Of a stretch of DNA of 64,000 bases, positions 60,999 through 64,000 are shown in pieces (the first letter of the stretch is position 1; every line of letters begins with the position of its first letter). A program made the translations under genes and the position numbers. Under the pieces are notes generated by a model. The model saw only the letters and a list, made by a program, of their open reading frames with translations. It ran no database searches and was not told where the DNA came from. Where the stretch lies: NCBI GenBank assembly GCA_038496445.1, contig JALMLS010000590.1, positions 1-64,000 of the forward strand, in the 5' to 3' direction. The DNA comes from Trichosphaerium sp. ATCC 40318. Its lineage: Eukaryota > Discosea > Flabellinia > Trichosidae.

Positions 60999-61838
60999 CA
61001 AAGCAACAACTTTCTTTTTTGCTGGCCAAATGCACGCGATATTAATACGTACTGTCAATTACTAGCCAGTACTAGTACACTGGGCTATTTCCCTTTTAGA
61101 AAAGGACATTAGCGCCAGACAAGACTAAAAACGCACCAATGGCCCGTAATCCGCGCAGGTATGCTGAGGTAGAATAGTGATTGCGTGTATATATCAACAT
61201 ACCTCATAACTACAAAGCAAACAAAAACAAGAACGTACCGCAGCGAAAGTTACTGCTTTTGCTTTAACATTCTATTTGGCAAAAGTAAAACAAAAATAAA
61301 TTTGACACATTGTGACACGCATAGATTTAATATCACCATTTTTTTATTTTGACTACGGTTGCAAAAGATACAACATTACCAAACCGATTAAGCAATGGCC
61401 GCATGAACTACTCGTGAAATATGAAGCGTACTTCCGTGAGTGAGCGGAATACAATGCACATTTAATTAAAATTTAAAGGTGTAATAGCGTCTCACTCACG
61501 AAATCTCTTTTGTGAAGCTGTTGATACTTGTAGGCTTTCTCGTATGTCGCACACGCATCGCTGAATATATGTTCGTGACAGAGCACAATAGTTTGTGGGT
61601 AATGTGATCTGAACATTTGTTTGACGCATCTTTAAGACTTAGCTGAAAACACTAAAAACTTAGGCAAACTGCATTTCGGGGTGTTTTTGCCGTATGAATC
61701 ATAAACCGTCTAAGATCCAGAAACGACTCATACTGCCACTTTTCGTGGTTGGACTTAAAGGCTGTTAAGCGATTTTAGGCGACGTCAGTAAATTATTTGA
61801 AATTTCTTTTCACGTAGTAAAGAGACAAGCGCATAGCA
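60999..61838. other. Intergenic region upstream of the membrane bZIP gene
   Basis: AT-rich, with no open frame of coding character on either strand. It contains two similar short stretches of CTCACTCACGAAATC/CGTGAGTGAG type (about 61434-61505). It probably holds the bZIP promoter; GACGTCA at 61780-61786 is a perfect CRE/ATF-like core site about 55 bases before the start codon. Confidence 0.5.
61780..61786. promoter_or_regulatory. CRE/ATF-like site (GACGTCA) upstream of the bZIP gene
   Basis: The sequence GGCGACGTCAGTA contains the core bound by CREB/ATF-type bZIP dimers. It sits about 55 bases upstream of the ATG of a bZIP gene, which would be compatible with autoregulation. A 7-base match can occur by chance. 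Confidence 0.35.
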
Positions 61839-63291
61839 ATGACTAGTGAGCTGTGGGACGATTTCAATGATGGCTTAGTACTACCAGACATAGAAGGCGG
61901 TTTAAACTCAAACACTATGTGGGATCAGCACTTGCATGACGATAGCGCTCCAATCATTGACGGCAATTTCTCAGGTGATGAATCTACAACATCGTCGTAC
62001 GATTCTCCAGTGCCCTCTCCTGGCAATAATTACGATAACATGATGATCGGGGACATTACCAGCCTACTGTACACACGTTTTGCTACATAACATAATTATT
62101 TGCTGACGTTGTAAAAAGACCAACTCCTGCGTTTACCCAGAATGCTGGTGCCTCAATGGGCCAAAACGATGGAGAAATAATCGCTGTACAAACTGGAGCA
62201 CATATAAATGTACAAAACAAGCTTTTCATCCATTTTTTCATCTCATCACTTCCTTAGACATCCATAAACGACATTTCTTATCAAAAAAACCATGGTTCGA
62301 GGCAACCACCTCCAAGAAGTACGTACACGCTTGGATATTTAAAACAAAGACCAGCCATAATAATAGAACTCTTTTTTAGTTCAACCAAACTATGGCGTTA
62401 AAAGAAAACAACAAGATGACATACACTCAAGACCAGTAAAGCGTAGCAAGTCGAAACAACAAACACAAATTCCAGCAGGTATTATCAACAAAAAATTTAA
62501 TTGCCTCCACACTACTCTAGTACGATACTAAAATATTTTTCTAGAAATTGCACACGTGTATATAAGCCAAGAAGACTTGTTAAATATTTCAAGCACTGCA
62601 TTCGAACAACGTGTAAAAAAGTTGAGCATGCACAGATCATTCACACTAGCTGAAAGCAAAGAAATTAAACGACAACGCCGACTTGTTAGAAACCGTGAAT
62701 ATGCACGTGCTTCAAGACAAAAGAAAAAAGCAGACATTAAATCACTTCGTGCTCGTATCAACACGTGCGTTTTTAATCTAAAACCAAAAAGTGAAACACT
62801 AACTTGATCCTTTTAGGTTAGAGGTTGAAAATGAGGCATTAAAAAAGGAGGTTGGCATGCTCAACAACAAAGTAAAAGAGCTTCAAAGCACTCCTTTTAT
62901 GAATACAGGGCACTCTCAAGCGCCAGTAGTGAATAATGGCGGTATCTCTCCATTTTTTGACGCCAGCAAGCTATCATCTATTCAAATCAATCCATTCAAT
63001 TTTTCTGCCCAAGGCAAGGTCGGCGTTGCACTCTTTGCCTTACTCTTCATGGCTGTATTCTACTTGCCAATGTCAAACCTTCCAGGACGCAACCAATTAG
63101 GCCAGCACTCTCCTCGACGCATACTTGAAAATAGCAAACTGCCAGTTAACGATTTATACAACGGTGAGATTTCAGGACCTCAGTCGATAAACACCATTAT
63201 ACCCGATACCCCTCCAGCATGTGGTCCCTTACGGTATGGCTACGTTTATTGTGGCATCGGTGACGCAGAGCATTACACAGCGGCGGCTTGA
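61839..63291 (+). CDS. Membrane-anchored bZIP transcription factor (ATF6/CREB3-like)
   Basis: The start MTSELWDDFNDGLVLPDIEG opens an acidic activation-like N-terminus. Exons then encode YGVKRKQQDDIHSRPVKRSK and, from about 62560, LAESKEIKRQRRLVRNREYA then RASRQKKKADIKSLRARI: a bZIP basic region with N-x7-R spacing (NREYARASR). After an intron the zipper continues LEVENEALKKEVGMLNNKVK. A hydrophobic segment, VGVALFALLFMAVFYLPM (about 63022-63075), fits one transmembrane helix. Beyond it RRIL (63115-63126) matches the Site-1 protease pattern RxxL, and a Cys-containing tail follows (CGPLRYGYVYCGIGD), ending at 63291. ATF6-type factors sit in the ER and are released by S1P/S2P cleavage under stress, then enter the nucleus. 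The same regulation is inferred here. The early introns (62060-62540) are approximate. Confidence 0.85.
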
Positions 63292-63415
63292 TTTGTACAG
63301 TACTTGTAATTGTAAATAACCAGTAATTTTAATAATATAAGCCAAAAAAAAAACATGTTGTGTTTTTCTTTCTTTGTTCTTTATTTTAGAAATAATTAAA
63401 AGTACATTTGCATCC

Positions 63416-64000
63416 TCACTGCAGGTAACTACCTAGCCAGCGAATAATTTCAGTATGGCCAAACTTCCAAGTCATTTGACTCTCTCTAGATATCAGTAAT
63501 GTAAGTAAGCGAGCCTAAGGATAGATTGCTTTTGTATTATACGCACCTGCGAAGTCGGCCTGTACGGATCGTGACAACCAATTCTAAATGCTGCACATGT
63601 TGTATGATCCATCTTGCCTTGGTTCAGATGAGTTAGTCTAGAGATAGACAGTTACGCAGTTCTTACCTGGATACTTGGCATAATCACTTGCAAGAGGGAG
63701 ATTTGGGTTCTGTTCCATAAACTCTCTGCTCGAACTAGTTGTGAGTCGGCAATGATCCATCAGTTTCTTGGATATCTGTCTTGGCGATATAAATGTTTCA
63801 TCCGCCCCTATCAGCGCCTGCAGCAACTTGCATTCGTAAAGCTAAAAACAATAAAACGTCAAAAAAAAAACAGAAAAAAAACATGGCAAAAAAAAGTGTT
63901 CCGAACCATTTTCGCGTGCGACACCATGTCTCTGTCAAGTGAGTCCCAAGCAACACCAGCAGTAATTCCTTTAATATTGGCTTCTGCTGGAGATTTGCCT
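63416..64000 (-). CDS. Unrecognised protein, C-terminal part (runs off right edge)
   Basis: Minus-strand exons read GKSPAEANIKGITAGVAWDS then LDRDMVSHAKM; after an intron LYECKLLQALIGADETFISP then RQISKKLMDHCRLTTSSSRE and FMEQNPNLPLASDYAKYPG; then MDHTTCAAFRIGCHDPYRPT; then MTWKFGHTEIIRWLGSYLQ with a stop at 63416-63418. Introns have host-type GT-AG ends. The sequence is clearly coding in style, but I do not recognise the family. The 5' part lies beyond 64000. It is convergent with the bZIP gene. Confidence 0.55.

Overview
This is nuclear DNA from a eukaryote with many short introns. Genes on both strands are cut by introns of about 40-65 bases. These usually start GTACGT, GTACC or GTAAG and end in TAG or CAG, and intergenic gaps are small. 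Recognisable proteins include PDH E1-beta, an ARID protein, a PAK-like kinase, PA200/Blm10, DDX47/Rrp3, CDKAL1, a PHD+FHA (PHF12-like) protein, a myosin, MPDU1, RNase H2A, a SEC23-like protein and an ATF6-like membrane bZIP. I cannot name the species. The set would fit an early-diverging fungus or another unicellular eukaryote, and it does not look like an ascomycete yeast.

Layout. Positions 1-7.5 kb hold PDHB (running off the left edge), an ARID protein, a PAK-type kinase and a DENN-armadillo protein. A tRNA-Ala(AGC) follows at 7.6 kb. From 7.7 to 26.6 kb is a repeat-rich accessory block. From 26.6 to 64 kb conserved genes resume, interrupted only by a multi-module protein with a PD-(D/E)XK-type nuclease domain at 54-56.8 kb.

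The striking feature is a nearly perfect palindrome of 15.9 kb (9959-25821). Each arm is about 7.84 kb, and they are separated by 176 bases. Both outer ends carry the same terminal sequence, starting CAGTGGTGGAATC, followed by an array of CACGTTTTGGG-type repeats. Further in come two intron-containing genes transcribed toward the ends (called A and B here), then a 23-base satellite that fills the centre and switches polarity there. Gene A carries an HxD...H...R arrangement resembling 2-oxoglutarate/Fe(II) dioxygenases; gene B has a basic, coiled-coil N-terminus and an acidic C-terminus. I recognise neither family. A separate copy of the terminal sequence at 8163 suggests that the end sequence is mobile or repeated elsewhere. 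My best reading is a long-inverted-repeat (foldback-like) mobile element with a complete two-gene cassette in each arm. It is flanked by LINE reverse-transcriptase relics, one of which stops exactly at the palindrome edge.

The conserved genes are housekeeping: mitochondrial pyruvate oxidation, chromatin, proteasome activation, rRNA processing, tRNA modification, dolichol-linked glycosylation, COPII transport, genome maintenance and ER-stress-type transcription. They show no operon-like logic; several are divergent or convergent pairs.
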